From: a virus | Direction: 5' to 3' (one strand) | Length of the DNA stretch: 44,923 nucleotides | IMG/VR virus record: IMGVR_UViG_3300018080_000270 | Coordinates: 1-44,923 of that record | Shown: in pieces, positions 1-8,771 of the stretch | Numbering within the stretch: the first letter of the stretch is position 1 | Layout of the letters: each line of letters starts with the position of its first letter | Notes under the pieces: generated by a model | What the model was told of the DNA's origin: nothing | Databases searched by the model: none | What the model saw: only the letters and a program-made list of their open reading frames with translations | Made by a program: the position numbers and the translations under genes

Positions 1-327
1 ATCGGAAATATCAAGAATAGAAACTTCTTCTCTTTTTGCTTTACTTTTTAAAGCTCTTGGTTCACGAAGATTTACTGTCTTATAATTGTCATAGATATTT
101 TGACCTATTAATCTAGCAAGTTGAGTAATATCGTCTTTTCGAAGTTTATTCTTATTTTTTGGAAATACCAACTCAGGGTCTATAGTTTCTTTTAAACTAT
201 ATCTCCTTACAGCATGTTCTAAAGAATCAGGAGTAACTTTAAGTTTTTTAGCAATTTCTCTATAGCTCAACCCTGCTTCTAAATAAGCTTTAATAACCTC
301 TAATTTTTCTTCTGTATATTTTTTCAT
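1..327 (-). CDS. Helix-turn-helix protein, probably leading into a metallophosphoesterase; 3' end outside window
   Basis: Reads MKKYTEEKLEVIKAYLEAG at the start and stays open for 109 codons to the window edge, so the protein is cut off. Residues about 9-45 form a helix-turn-helix of the YREIAKKLKVTPDSL type, fit for DNA binding. The last visible residues (EEVSILDISD) resemble the first strand of calcineurin-like phosphoesterases, whose D-x-H motif would come next; that part is an inference because the histidine is not in the window. It lies directly after the nuclease-like gene that starts at 604 and probably shares its promoter. Confidence 0.7.
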   Translation of the reverse strand, partial: MKKYTEEKLEVIKAYLEAGLSYREIAKKLKVTPDSLEHAVRRYSLKETIDPELVFPKNKNKLRKDDITQLARLIGQNIYDNYKTVNLREPRALKSKAKREEVSILDISD

Positions 328-328
328 T

Positions 329-604
329 TTATCTTCTCCTTCTTACTATATCGACTTTTAAAATCCAATCTTCATCTTTACTTGTTAAAACTATTCCAAA
401 TAAAGGAAATTTATTTTGCGAAAAAGCCTGTTCCCAAATTTTATTTAATAATTTCGTATTAATTGAAAAACTCTTTTTTTCTGTTGTTTTTATTTCTACA
501 CAATGCTCTTCAGAAATCCCATCGCCTTTCTGATAAAAAGCTCCGCTATTAATTGTCTTTATAAATAATTCTTCGCCTTTATCGCCTTTTTTTCTTTTGT
601 TCAT
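329..604 (-). CDS. Small PD-(D/E)XK-type nuclease-like protein
   Basis: A 91-aa protein with the layout of compact restriction-like nucleases: an early Glu (E12), Gly-Asp at 27-28 and E-I-K at 37-39, with basic residues around. This order (E...GD...ExK) is typical of PD-(D/E)XK folds, including Holliday-junction-resolvase-like phage enzymes; the exact substrate is not shown. The start has an AGAGGGG ribosome binding site and is the first gene after the promoter at 624-653. The C-terminus is basic (RRRR). Confidence 0.5.
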   Translation of the reverse strand: MNKRKKGDKGEELFIKTINSGAFYQKGDGISEEHCVEIKTTEKKSFSINTKLLNKIWEQAFSQNKFPLFGIVLTSKDEDWILKVDIVRRRR

Positions 605-623
605 TTTCCCCTCTTACACTTAT

Positions 624-653
624 AGTATATCACATTTATACCTCTGCTGTCAA
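624..653 (-). promoter_or_regulatory. Sigma70-like promoter P1
   Basis: On the minus strand TTGACA (653-648), an 18-bp spacer and TATACT (629-624), ending about 20 bp before the start codon at 604. Both boxes match consensus closely. A pair of direct GTTAG repeats sits 10 bp upstream, as at the promoters near 14.1, 28.1 and 43.2 kb. Confidence 0.8.
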
Positions 654-663
654 GCCTACAGTG

Positions 664-683
664 CTAACTTTTTTATCCCTAAC
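664..683 (-). repeat. Promoter-linked direct repeat GTTAG-N10-GTTAG
   Basis: Two GTTAG copies start 15 bp apart (minus strand) and end exactly 10 bp from the -35 box of P1. The same arrangement recurs at 14158-14177, 28154-28173 and, with 16 bp, 43203-43223. It is probably a binding site for an activator or repressor. Confidence 0.6.
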
Positions 684-694
684 AACAAGATGTA

Positions 695-717
695 GGGAGA
701 GAGAATTACTCTCTCCC
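695..717 (-). terminator. Hairpin terminator at end of the replication operon
   Basis: A perfect 9-bp stem GGGAGAGAG / CTCTCTCCC with a 5-nt loop lies between the stop codon at 736 and promoter P1. The following minus-strand sequence is only moderately T-rich, so termination efficiency is uncertain. Confidence 0.6.
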
Positions 718-735
718 CCATATCTTGTATTTGGC

Positions 736-957
736 TTATTCTTCGTTCTTTTCTCTCTTTGGTGTCTCGGAAGTTTTACCAACTCGCAATTCAACTCCTA
801 GCTTCTTCATTATCACTATCTGATTTCCTCTTACATCTCTTATCATCTTGCCTAAAAGCTCAACACCTTTAACTATATCGCCAACTGATACAGTGCCAGC
901 TTCAGCTTTTGCTTTGAGTTTATTGACTTCCAATTCGAAATCTTTGTATCTGAGCAT
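736..957 (-). CDS. Small helical protein, unknown function
   Basis: A 73-aa, charged, largely helical protein (heptad-like spacing in residues 5-55) with a strong GGAGGT ribosome binding site. It is the last gene before the terminator at 695-717. No family recognised. Confidence 0.7.
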   Translation of the reverse strand: MLRYKDFELEVNKLKAKAEAGTVSVGDIVKGVELLGKMIRDVRGNQIVIMKKLGVELRVGKTSETPKREKNEE

Positions 958-977
958 AATCTTTACCTCCTTCCTTT

Positions 978-1097
978 TTATTTTGTTCCGTATTCCATAC
1001 CCTCTGGCTTACGGAATTTTATTTTTTTACAATAATAAGATTTGACTCTATATCCTATAGCATAACCTAAAATCAAACCTAATAAAAATAATATCAT
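978..1097 (-). CDS. 39-aa single-pass membrane protein
   Basis: Starts with MILFLLGLILGYAIGY, one membrane helix, followed by a short basic tail. The start codon has a near-perfect AAGGAGGA site and overlaps the stop of the upstream gene as ATGA, which implies translational coupling. Function unknown. Confidence 0.65.
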   Translation of the reverse strand: MILFLLGLILGYAIGYRVKSYYCKKIKFRKPEGMEYGTK

Positions 1098-1288
1098 AAA
1101 TCTTCCTCCTTAATTTTCTTGTCTCTATTTCTTTTATAGTGTTTATCCGATTTTTTTATTTTAGTTTTTGGATTTATTGTCCAAGTTCTTCGCACAGCAA
1201 TTTTAATAGGTTTATGACATCTATTACAAATAAAACCACATAAATCATAAGTTATTGCTGGATTTTTACAATTACAATATTTAGACAT
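1094..1288 (-). CDS. Small zinc-ribbon protein
   Basis: 64 aa with Cys pairs CNC (6, 8) and C-N-R-C (21, 24) at the N-terminus, fit for one zinc site, and a very basic C-terminal half suited to nucleic-acid contact. Ends in an ATGA overlap with the next gene. Specific role unknown. Confidence 0.65.
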   Translation of the reverse strand: MSKYCNCKNPAITYDLCGFICNRCHKPIKIAVRRTWTINPKTKIKKSDKHYKRNRDKKIKEEDL

Positions 1289-1291
1289 TTT

Positions 1292-1555
1292 TTAATTACC
1301 CTCTTTTTTTGGAAAGGCTTTTTCTTCAATTAATTTTCTTTTATGTTCAGTATTTAATTCATCAAGAAATTCTTCAATATCTTTTATACAAGAAAGGGAA
1401 AATAGAGTATTAGTTTCAGGGAAAAAACAATATTGTCTCCATTGAGAATACCATTTAATTTCTCCTAAGTAAACATTAGTTTCTTTATTACTTACATTAT
1501 ATACTTGTGTTTTACTTTTCTTTTCAACTTCAAAATATTTTAACCATTTAGACAT
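1292..1555 (-). CDS. Conserved-looking phage protein with WxxQWRQYCFFP motif
   Basis: 87 aa. The pattern YLGEIKWYSQWRQYCFFP is of a type I associate with small phage proteins of unknown function; this recognition is from memory and has not been searched. The start overlaps the polymerase stop by one base. Confidence 0.65.
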   Translation of the reverse strand: MSKWLKYFEVEKKSKTQVYNVSNKETNVYLGEIKWYSQWRQYCFFPETNTLFSLSCIKDIEEFLDELNTEHKRKLIEEKAFPKKEGN

Positions 1556-4500
1556 TATAAAACCTCCTTAACATCCCAATTTAAACTTTCGAAAATTGTA
1601 TCTAGCTTCATCAAGATGTTTCGTTGAATAATCAATGACCAATCGACCAGCCCTCTGTGAACATGGTCAAATACTTCATCACTAAACGCTATAACATCTT
1701 TAGGTTTATCTTTTCTATGTAATACACTTACTTCTTTACTATCGAATTCTTTATTGTATTGTTTTTTAGCGTATTCTAATCCTTCTTTTCTAGTTAAATT
1801 TTTATCTAAAACTATATCTTGATAACTAATTCCATCTTTTTCGAAATCATTTTTAATCTTAATAATGGTTTTTGTATCGCTCTCTTCTTGAGGTTTAACA
1901 TAAATATAATAAAAACTCTCTCCAATTTTAACCGAAAATTCTGGAGTATTCTCCAAAGCTCTAACAAAAATAGGTTTATTTTTATAGTTTACAGGGTCTT
2001 TAGCTAAACGACAAGGAAAGGCAATATCCTGTAAAGGAGCATTTTTTATATCTTTTTGCTGTAGTTTAATCCATTTGAAAATCTCTTCTTTAGGAGTATC
2101 ATTATGTATTTTATTAAATAATTCTTCTTGAAATTTAACCATAAATTTAGTGCTATTTCCAGACCAATAAGCTTTTCCGTTTCTCATAACAAAAATAGTA
2201 TGATAAGGTTCAATATCTACACAATAAATTTTTCCTTTATATTTTTTAGTTTTTATTTTTTTTGGATTTATTTTGAAATATTTATTGGAACTTTCTGAAA
2301 TTTGATAATGAATTCCTCCTATATTTGCCCAATGATTTACAATCCATTTTTTCTTAAATTCTATTTTTCTTTCTAATATTGTAGCCGATTTGCCTATTTT
2401 GGTTATCAATTCTTGCAAATCTAATGCCATTTGTTTACTTGAAGTAGAAAAAATTCGTTGTTTAGTTTTACCTTTATACCATCCATCTCCTAAACAATAA
2501 GTATAAAGAAAATGTTCAATAGTATGAGGAAATGCTTTTTTAATATAATTAGGTATAATTTTATTTTTAGCATTATTTCCATATTTTTTTAATTCATAAG
2601 CAATTAATTTATTTTTTATTTGAAATCCTCTTTCGTTTTCATAAAAATAAACAGATAAGTCTTTTAAAAGTTCTTTTATTAGTTTCTTTTTTTGGCTATT
2701 TTTATTAGACTGACCAATAAAAATTTCATATATTTTTTTCTTTTCATTAATATAAACACATCCTTCGCTTAAATACCAGCCCATAAATTGAAACCAAGCA
2801 TCTATAGGAAATTGTATTTCTTTATATTGTCTATTTACTATTCCAGACAAAATAAAATAATTTCCTAAATGTTGTCCATTCCATTCATAATATTTTTGAG
2901 AAGTAAAATTAGTATTAGAATTTTTAATTTCAGTTATCGTTTTAAATTTATTTCTATCTGTATGTGGAGACTGATAAGTTCTTTGTAAAAATTTATGATT
3001 CGGAGTTACACAGAAATCTATAGATTGGTCAGAATAAGTAAACATTTTTCCTTCGTAATCTTCTTTAATTATATTTTTAATAGGATAATAATGGGATATA
3101 TTTGTTTCGGGATTCATACTTAAAACTTTATCTTCATAAGTTAAATTTTTAAAATATTTCCAACCCGAATCTGTTAAAATCAAAGTTTTTCCGTCAAAAC
3201 AATCTTTACGCTTACTTTCAACCCCTTTAGTTTCTCGTTCACCATTATCTTTGATAGCATCGTATCGGCATTTTGTAAGGAGGATAAGAGATTTAAAATA
3301 ACCCTGATACTCAAATTCTACATTAACTTTATCTTTACCAAATTTTTTACCCCATTCTTGAACGATTTCATTTAATAAAGAAGAAATATCTTCCGTATTA
3401 TTGTTTATCATAATACCATCTGTATCAACATAAACTACTTCATAACCTTTTTCTTTTAGTTTATCTATTGTATATTTTAAAACATCTCTTGCTAAAAAAG
3501 TAGTAGCACTTGCTACATTTTTGTTATAAAGCCTAAAGAAACGATTACCAAATACTCCATAAGCGGAATTAACCACACTTTTAATAGCATCATACATTTT
3601 TTTTGTATCTTTATATTCTTCGCTTTCATGAGATAAAGTTGACAACTTTTTCTTGATGTCAACTTTTAAGGTTGTCAACTTGTTGACAACAGTAGGTAAT
3701 AAAGCTTTAGAATTTTGTTTAAAATAAGTTTCGTTGATTTTAATAGGAGTATAATCTTTTTCTGCTGTTAAAGGAGCAGTTAATAAAATATTCGCAGGGT
3801 CAAGACAAAAATCGCTTATCATAGTAGGATAACAACTTGAAAGGTCATACACCCCTACGTCTTTTAAATGACCTTCTCGAAATACCTCTCTAAATGCTCC
3901 TTCATAATCTTCTTTTTCTAATAAAGTTCCTCTTTCTTCAGCAGGTTTCATCGGAAGAATTATGTTTTGATTTTTTGCTTCTTGTAAAAGTAACATATCC
4001 AGCACTCGGCTATTAAATAACATGTCCTCCCATTCTACTTTACTTAATCTTCTAATCGCATCGAAATAATCTATTAAATGAAATTTTCTTTCTAATTTTT
4101 CTAATCGTCTTACGTCATTTTGATTCTTTTTTATAAGGTCATCAGAAATTTGATTAAAATCTACTTTTTTATTTGCTTCATCATTAAGATGTTTTTGAGC
4201 AATGTAATCGAGGGTGTATTGTTTTTCTCTATTTAATGTAATTTTTTTAAACCAACTATTTCCTGTAATAAATACTTTACCATTTCTTCGGCATACTACA
4301 GTTCCGTTATCTGTAGAAATACACCATACTTTACCTTTATATTGAATTTTTTCGTATTTAGCTAATTTAGGATAATATCGTAATCTCTGCTTTGACCCGA
4401 TTATAATATAATTATTATCTTTATTAGATTTGCTTAAATTAGTATTATATCCGCATTTAAAAGCTAATTCTTGAAATTGGTTAGCTCTTTCGTTATTTTC

Positions 4501-5841
4501 TTCATAATAAATAAACCCATTTTTACGAATATGTCCATCTCCTTTAATCATTTCTTTTAAAAGAATATTTAATTGATTTTTATCTGCATTTAAAATATAT
4601 CGAGGTAATAATTTATTTATTCCTATAATATCAAAATAATTTTTGATTTGACTTTTTTTATTAGATAAATAAAATTGAGTTTGAGTGTATTTTTTATATT
4701 CATAATTATATTTTTTATATTTTATATTTAAATATTTTAGAATATTTTCAATTTCTTCTATATATTGGTTACATTGTGTAATTTTAATTCCTTCAAATTT
4801 GCCATTACACATCATTATATTACCTTCAGTAATTATCCATGCTAATAATTTTAATTCTTCATTTGATAATTTACATGTTATACCATCGAAACCATTTTTA
4901 CTATAGTTAAATAAATAGCATTGAGAGGGTAAGTTATCTGGTATGTCAAATTTAATATTTAAAGGTTTCCCTTTTCCATCCGCAGTTTGATATAATTCTC
5001 TATGATTAGGAGTAATTAATCTATCTGTTCTTTTATTTTTTAAATATCTCATTTTACCATTAAAATTATAGATATATTTTTCTTTGATAGGCATTATTTC
5101 TAATTGTTGTGAATTAATATTATATGTAATAGCATTTTTTATATCTTTTATTTCTTTATATTTTTTCCAACCATCTTCTGTTAATATTTCAGTATTTTGG
5201 TCAACACATAAATAATCGATAATACTTATTCCTGCTGGATAAAAAACTTGACCATCTCCATATCTAGTTTGTCCAATTATACTTAATTCTTTGGCAAAAT
5301 CAGGATACCGATTATATAAATAATTATAATCAAATTGCACATTCCAAGAAAGCCAAAGGTCGAATTTTTCTTCTTTCATGAAGCAAATAAAAGCATTAAT
5401 CATCTCATATTCTGAAGCGTATTTATCAAGTCTAAAAGTCATTAAAGTTTTTCTTTCGGAATTATAAACAGTAATTAAAGAAATAGGAAATTTAGCTTCT
5501 TCTACATTAGGCATTTCATTTGCTAGAACTTCAATATCTATAAAAGCGTATTTAATCATTGTTTTTTCTATTTTATCTACTTTATCTATTAAATACCTTT
5601 TAACAAAAAGAATATCAGCTTCGCAAGCATTTAAAGTTCTTTGTTTAGGAACATCACAAGGATTAGATACTAAAACTTTACGCAAACTTTCGCCTGTATA
5701 TGCTTTAAATTGCCCTACAGGGTCTTTCTCATAAAAATAAGGAAAGAAATCCTTAATCTCATGAGTAATAAGCACTCCGTCTATATCTCTCTCGAATAAA
5801 TAAAGAGTGCGAAAATTATTTGCTATATTTACTAAACGCAT
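1555..5841 (-). CDS. Family B DNA polymerase interrupted by two inteins
   Basis: Replicative DNA polymerase with proofreading. Exo I is FIDIE (100-104), Exo II is WNVQFDYNYL (166-175) and Exo III is YTLDYIA (542-548). The polymerase motifs are A (DLSSCYPTMI, 666-675), B (KSVVNSAYG, 754-762) and C (YVDTDG, 804-809). Two in-frame inserts at residues 212-528 and 881-1229 have intein ends and homing-endonuclease motifs. Removing them leaves a 762-aa enzyme, a normal size for phage PolB. The first insert lies between Exo II and Exo III; the second lies just after the conserved KGVESKRKD segment beyond motif C. The gene sits in the replication operon with RecA, RuvC and primase. The polymerase should be inactive until both inteins splice. 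Confidence 0.93.
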   Translation of the reverse strand: MRLVNIANNFRTLYLFERDIDGVLITHEIKDFFPYFYEKDPVGQFKAYTGESLRKVLVSNPCDVPKQRTLNACEADILFVKRYLIDKVDKIEKTMIKYAFIDIEVLANEMPNVEEAKFPISLITVYNSERKTLMTFRLDKYASEYEMINAFICFMKEEKFDLWLSWNVQFDYNYLYNRYPDFAKELSIIGQTRYGDGQVFYPAGISIIDYLCVDQNTEILTEDGWKKYKEIKDIKNAITYNINSQQLEIMPIKEKYIYNFNGKMRYLKNKRTDRLITPNHRELYQTADGKGKPLNIKFDIPDNLPSQCYLFNYSKNGFDGITCKLSNEELKLLAWIITEGNIMMCNGKFEGIKITQCNQYIEEIENILKYLNIKYKKYNYEYKKYTQTQFYLSNKKSQIKNYFDIIGINKLLPRYILNADKNQLNILLKEMIKGDGHIRKNGFIYYEENNERANQFQELAFKCGYNTNLSKSNKDNNYIIIGSKQRLRYYPKLAKYEKIQYKGKVWCISTDNGTVVCRRNGKVFITGNSWFKKITLNREKQYTLDYIAQKHLNDEANKKVDFNQISDDLIKKNQNDVRRLEKLERKFHLIDYFDAIRRLSKVEWEDMLFNSRVLDMLLLQEAKNQNIILPMKPAEERGTLLEKEDYEGAFREVFREGHLKDVGVYDLSSCYPTMISDFCLDPANILLTAPLTAEKDYTPIKINETYFKQNSKALLPTVVNKLTTLKVDIKKKLSTLSHESEEYKDTKKMYDAIKSVVNSAYGVFGNRFFRLYNKNVASATTFLARDVLKYTIDKLKEKGYEVVYVDTDGIMINNNTEDISSLLNEIVQEWGKKFGKDKVNVEFEYQGYFKSLILLTKCRYDAIKDNGERETKGVESKRKDCFDGKTLILTDSGWKYFKNLTYEDKVLSMNPETNISHYYPIKNIIKEDYEGKMFTYSDQSIDFCVTPNHKFLQRTYQSPHTDRNKFKTITEIKNSNTNFTSQKYYEWNGQHLGNYFILSGIVNRQYKEIQFPIDAWFQFMGWYLSEGCVYINEKKKIYEIFIGQSNKNSQKKKLIKELLKDLSVYFYENERGFQIKNKLIAYELKKYGNNAKNKIIPNYIKKAFPHTIEHFLYTYCLGDGWYKGKTKQRIFSTSSKQMALDLQELITKIGKSATILERKIEFKKKWIVNHWANIGGIHYQISESSNKYFKINPKKIKTKKYKGKIYCVDIEPYHTIFVMRNGKAYWSGNSTKFMVKFQEELFNKIHNDTPKEEIFKWIKLQQKDIKNAPLQDIAFPCRLAKDPVNYKNKPIFVRALENTPEFSVKIGESFYYIYVKPQEESDTKTIIKIKNDFEKDGISYQDIVLDKNLTRKEGLEYAKKQYNKEFDSKEVSVLHRKDKPKDVIAFSDEVFDHVHRGLVDWSLIIQRNILMKLDTIFESLNWDVKEVL
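2155..3201 (-). mobile_element. Intein 2 of PolB with LAGLIDADG endonuclease
   Basis: Residues 881-1229 (349 aa). It begins CFDGKTLILTDSGW (block A), has TPNH (946-949, block B), endonuclease motifs FMGWYLSEG (1019-1027) and LYTYCLGDGW (1112-1121), block F IYCVDIEPYHTIFV (1205-1218), and ends YWSGN followed by Ser. It also has Gly-Asn instead of His-Asn. It sits after catalytic motif C, inside the segment ESKRKD / STKFM of the host protein. Confidence 0.88.
4258..5208 (-). mobile_element. Intein 1 of PolB with LAGLIDADG endonuclease
   Basis: Residues 212-528 (317 aa). It begins with Cys (CVDQNTEILTEDGW, block A), has TPNH (277-280, block B), two LAGLIDADG-like motifs (LLAWIITEG at 332-340 and LLKEMIKGDG at 427-436), and ends VFITGN followed by Ser in the host protein. 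The usual penultimate His is Gly here. The insertion point is in the exonuclease domain, between Exo II and Exo III. Confidence 0.88.
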
Positions 5842-5842
5842 T

Positions 5843-6106
5843 TTATTTCCCTGTTATTGTTAATTTTTCTGGTATAATGTTTGAATAAAATTTTAAAGAT
5901 TTTCTTTTAATTTCTTTACAGCAATCATTATAAATTTGAAATAAAATTTGTCTTAATTCGTATTGATTTTTAACTTCTAGAATTCGATAATATGCTAATA
6001 GATAGCGACAATGAGCATAACCATCTCCATATTGCACAATCCAATCTCCATAATTATCTTCTTTATAACCAAATTCTTCTAAAAATATTTTATATTCTAA
6101 TTTCAT
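5843..6106 (-). CDS. Hypothetical protein, 87 aa
   Basis: Mixed alpha/beta composition with many Tyr; contains GDWIVQYGDGYAHCRYLLAYY. No family recognised. It lies one base before the polymerase gene and is co-transcribed with it. Confidence 0.6.
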   Translation of the reverse strand: MKLEYKIFLEEFGYKEDNYGDWIVQYGDGYAHCRYLLAYYRILEVKNQYELRQILFQIYNDCCKEIKRKSLKFYSNIIPEKLTITGK

Positions 6107-6107
6107 T

Positions 6108-6314
6108 CTAATCTTTTTCTGTTATTTTTGTTAGATATTCTTCTATAAATTTTAATCCTACACAATAATAAAAATTCATAATTCCATCTGATAATAAAAT
6201 TTGATGAACGTATGTTTTATCGACTGAATCAAATTGTTGATATTTGTCATTAAAAGTAGTTTCAACTGCTTTATCAAAAATTTTTCTCATTTCTTCGAAA
6301 GATATTTTTTTCAT
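6108..6314 (-). CDS. Hypothetical protein, 68 aa
   Basis: Helical, acidic-to-neutral small protein without recognised motifs. Its start overlaps the cupin stop by one base (TAATG), so translation is probably coupled. Confidence 0.6.
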   Translation of the reverse strand: MKKISFEEMRKIFDKAVETTFNDKYQQFDSVDKTYVHQILLSDGIMNFYYCVGLKFIEEYLTKITEKD

Positions 6315-6715
6315 TATTCTAACATTCCTTTTTTACGAAGTTGGTCTTCTGTATATTCTTTTCCATCTATAAATCGCCCACCTTGTTTAATTCTATTAAT
6401 ATCATCAGGTCTAATAAATCCTTGCTCAACATAAGCACATTCAATAACAATAGAATCTTCTAAAGCTACAAATCTGTGCATTGTTGGAGGACGGACTTCA
6501 AAGACATCATTCTTTTTTAAAGTTTTTCTTCCGAATTCGGTATCAATTCTAATCTTACCAGAAACAACAATAAATTTATTAATTTTTGATTCATGATTAT
6601 GTCGAGAAGAAAATCCTCCTCTACGAAGATAAAGCAAATCTATCTCTGTTTCATTAGAAAGAAGCATCCTGCGACGTTCACCCCAAACTTTAAAAATATT
6701 TGAATTATCAGGCAT
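6314..6715 (-). CDS. Cupin-fold protein
   Basis: 133 aa with a single cupin domain over about residues 27-92. Motif 1 is GGFSSRHNHESKINKFIVVSG and motif 2 ends in PPTMHRF. H39, H41 and H80 could bind metal, but the motif-1 Glu expected after HxH is not at its usual place, so metal or substrate use may differ. The C-terminal tail (FIRPDDINRIKQGGRF) is not part of the barrel. Small cupins of this type are often sugar-phosphate isomerase-like or binding proteins. The role in the replication operon is unknown. Confidence 0.75.
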   Translation of the reverse strand: MPDNSNIFKVWGERRRMLLSNETEIDLLYLRRGGFSSRHNHESKINKFIVVSGKIRIDTEFGRKTLKKNDVFEVRPPTMHRFVALEDSIVIECAYVEQGFIRPDDINRIKQGGRFIDGKEYTEDQLRKKGMLE

Positions 6716-7170
6716 TATTTTTCTTCTTTCCCTGAAAGTTTCATTTCTTCTTGAATCTGTTTTAAAATTGATTGAATACTTGACATCGCACTTCTACAAG
6801 CTTCGACATAACCTTCTATATAATTTCTTATTCTTCTATAATCCGAAACTTCGGCACTTGCTTGTTTTTCTGCTGAAGCAGATACAAATTTACCGCCAGC
6901 ATTATCTGTTTCTTGTTTTATTCTATTATAGGCTCGAACTTCTCGATTCTTTTTCTCAGTTATAGCAACAGAATAAGCAGTGTTTAATCGCATAAAAATA
7001 CCAGTCAATTCCATTAATCCTTGTTTTGCCATTTCTGGATTTGTAGCTTGATTATCTCGAAGTAATTCAGCCCATTCATCAACTTTAGCTAATTCAGTTT
7101 TAAGGTCTTCTAAAACCAAATCTAAATTCTGCTCATCTTGAAAAAGTTTTTCGATTTCTTTTATTCTCAT
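6715..7170 (-). CDS. Helical phage protein, unknown function
   Basis: 151 aa, nearly all alpha-helix, with a central basic part (KKNREVRAYNRIKQETDN) and a C-terminal helix pair rich in Ala, Ser and Tyr. Such helical bundles occur next to phage recombination genes, but I recognise no specific family. Overlaps the cupin start by one base. Confidence 0.65.
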   Translation of the reverse strand: MRIKEIEKLFQDEQNLDLVLEDLKTELAKVDEWAELLRDNQATNPEMAKQGLMELTGIFMRLNTAYSVAITEKKNREVRAYNRIKQETDNAGGKFVSASAEKQASAEVSDYRRIRNYIEGYVEACRSAMSSIQSILKQIQEEMKLSGKEEK

Positions 7171-7476
7171 TTATTGCCTCCTTAAATATTTTTCTATTTG
7201 AATAACTTTCTTAATTTCTAAAATAATACGCTGAAAAAGTCCTATTAAAATTTCAAAATAAGAACCTTCTTTTGTAAAATGAATATCTCCTTTATGTAAT
7301 TCTGTTTCAAATTTTTGAGTTGTTTTATTAAAAATAGGTTGTTCATATTCATCTACTTTTAAAGTTTCAAAATCTCCTGTTTTATCATCAGCCCATTGAA
7401 CAAATCTAATTTTTTCATTGTTATCATTTCTAATTGCATAATAACCAGATAACCAACTATTTACATTTAAATACAT
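7171..7476 (-). CDS. Hypothetical protein, 101 aa
   Basis: Start placed at MYLNVNSW because an AGGAGGAA site lies just upstream; a longer upstream reading would run through the preceding small gene. Beta-rich N-terminal half, and a C-terminal amphipathic helix with many Ile and Lys. No family recognised. Confidence 0.65.
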   Translation of the reverse strand: MYLNVNSWLSGYYAIRNDNNEKIRFVQWADDKTGDFETLKVDEYEQPIFNKTTQKFETELHKGDIHFTKEGSYFEILIGLFQRIILEIKKVIQIEKYLRRQ

Positions 7477-7477
7477 T

Positions 7478-7651
7478 TTATTCCTCCTGATAATCTTCTG
7501 CTTTTTGAATAAAACCTTCTTTAACAGAATTAGAATGAAATCCATAAGCAATTAAAGCTTTCTCGATTTCATCCATAACTTCATGTATATTTTCTGCCTC
7601 AGTAATTAATTCTATTCTATTTTTTTCATCATATTCAAATATTATTTTCAT
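7478..7651 (-). CDS. Small hypothetical protein, 57 aa
   Basis: Reads MKIIFEYDEKNRIEL and ends KAEDYQEE. Ribosome binding site GGAG. Its stop codon region contains the AGGAGGAA site of the next gene, and its start shares a base with the upstream stop (TAATG), so the three genes look translationally coupled. Function unknown. Confidence 0.6.
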   Translation of the reverse strand: MKIIFEYDEKNRIELITEAENIHEVMDEIEKALIAYGFHSNSVKEGFIQKAEDYQEE

Positions 7652-7821
7652 TATTTTTGCTCCTGTATTAAATCACAATCTTTACAAACAACTCTTTTTT
7701 CGGATTTTGTTCCGTCTTTATAATAACCAGAAGAAGTAGCATATTGCGTTCTAACTTCATTTTCTTTTAATTCTTTACCACAACAATAACACTCATATTT
7801 TTTTACTTCATTCGTTTCCAT
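7651..7821 (-). CDS. Small zinc-binding protein, 56 aa
   Basis: Has Cys at 11, 13 and 14 (ECYCCGKEL) and C-K-D-C at 46-49, a likely zinc ribbon. It overlaps the RecA-like gene by 19 bp. No specific role visible. Confidence 0.6.
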   Translation of the reverse strand: METNEVKKYECYCCGKELKENEVRTQYATSSGYYKDGTKSEKRVVCKDCDLIQEQK

Positions 7822-8771
7822 ATTTCCCTCGTTATTTCTTTTAAATCTTTTTCTTCTAAAATTTCCATAAATTTTTCTTTTCCAACTGCTTTTTTATCTT
7901 TATATTCATAAGTCTTTCCAGAAAAGTTTATAACTCCGTATTTAATTCCAGCAAATACTATTGATTTTTTATTATCTATTTTACCATCATAATAAAAATC
8001 TAATACTGCTGTTCTATGAGGTTTACCTTTTTTATTTTTAATAGTATGGAGATTAATTTCTACACCTATTCTTTCTTTATTATCTCCTGAACCTATATCC
8101 ATAGGTTTGCCAGCTCTAAATTCTACTCTTGTATGATAAAGATGTTTCAAAGCTCTACCGCCTCCTGTTGTATAAGGATTCCCATACATAGTTCCTACTT
8201 TTTCTCTTAATTGATTAATAAAAATTATAGCTGTTTGATGTTTAGCAATTGTTTGATTTATTTTTCGGCAAATAAGTGCATTGACCCTTGCCTGAAGTGC
8301 CATAGTAGGTTGATTAGTATCTCTATCTATTTCTTCTTCTGGAATTAACATTGAAATACTATCTACTACTATTAAATCAGTATCTTCTTGAATTAACTTA
8401 ACAAATAAATCTCCAGCTTCTTCTAATGAACCTGCTTTTAATACTAACAAATTATCATTATCAACACCATTTTGAGCACCCCATTGTGGGTCATAACTAT
8501 TCTCAGCATCTATCCATACACATGTTTTGCCTTGTTCCTGAAAAGATTTAATAACATGCAAAGCAAAAGTTGATTTACCAGAACTTTCTGCTCCAAAGAA
8601 TTCGATAAAATGCCCTCCATTACCAATTTTAATTCCTCCTAAAACATAATCAAGAGCAAAAACTCCGCTATAAATAACTTCTGTATCTTTAATATCAGAA
8701 GCTTTTTGAATAGCATAGTCTTTTTCTAATTGATTAAGAAGTTTATTTAGCTTTTCATTCTTTTTCGCCAT
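7803..8771 (-). CDS. recA: RecA-like recombinase
   Basis: 322 aa. ATP-dependent strand-exchange protein for recombination-dependent replication and repair. Walker A is GAESSGKST (60-68), the catalytic Glu lies in WIDAEN (E90), Walker B is LIVVDSIS (133-140), and the DNA-binding loop 2 region reads VGTMYGNPYTTGGGRALKH (192-210). The core matches bacterial RecA closely; the protein is slightly shorter than E. coli RecA (about 350 aa), with a reduced C-terminus. Start supported by GGAG. Located with RuvC and primase. Confidence 0.93.
   Translation of the reverse strand: MAKKNEKLNKLLNQLEKDYAIQKASDIKDTEVIYSGVFALDYVLGGIKIGNGGHFIEFFGAESSGKSTFALHVIKSFQEQGKTCVWIDAENSYDPQWGAQNGVDNDNLLVLKAGSLEEAGDLFVKLIQEDTDLIVVDSISMLIPEEEIDRDTNQPTMALQARVNALICRKINQTIAKHQTAIIFINQLREKVGTMYGNPYTTGGGRALKHLYHTRVEFRAGKPMDIGSGDNKERIGVEINLHTIKNKKGKPHRTAVLDFYYDGKIDNKKSIVFAGIKYGVINFSGKTYEYKDKKAVGKEKFMEILEEKDLKEITREIWKRMK

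Noticed and set aside
848-1045. Rightward frames opposite leftward genes (for example 848-1045, 1819-2007, 32004-32303)
   Set aside because: They lie opposite strong leftward genes, lack ribosome binding sites and have composition typical of reversed coding sequence.
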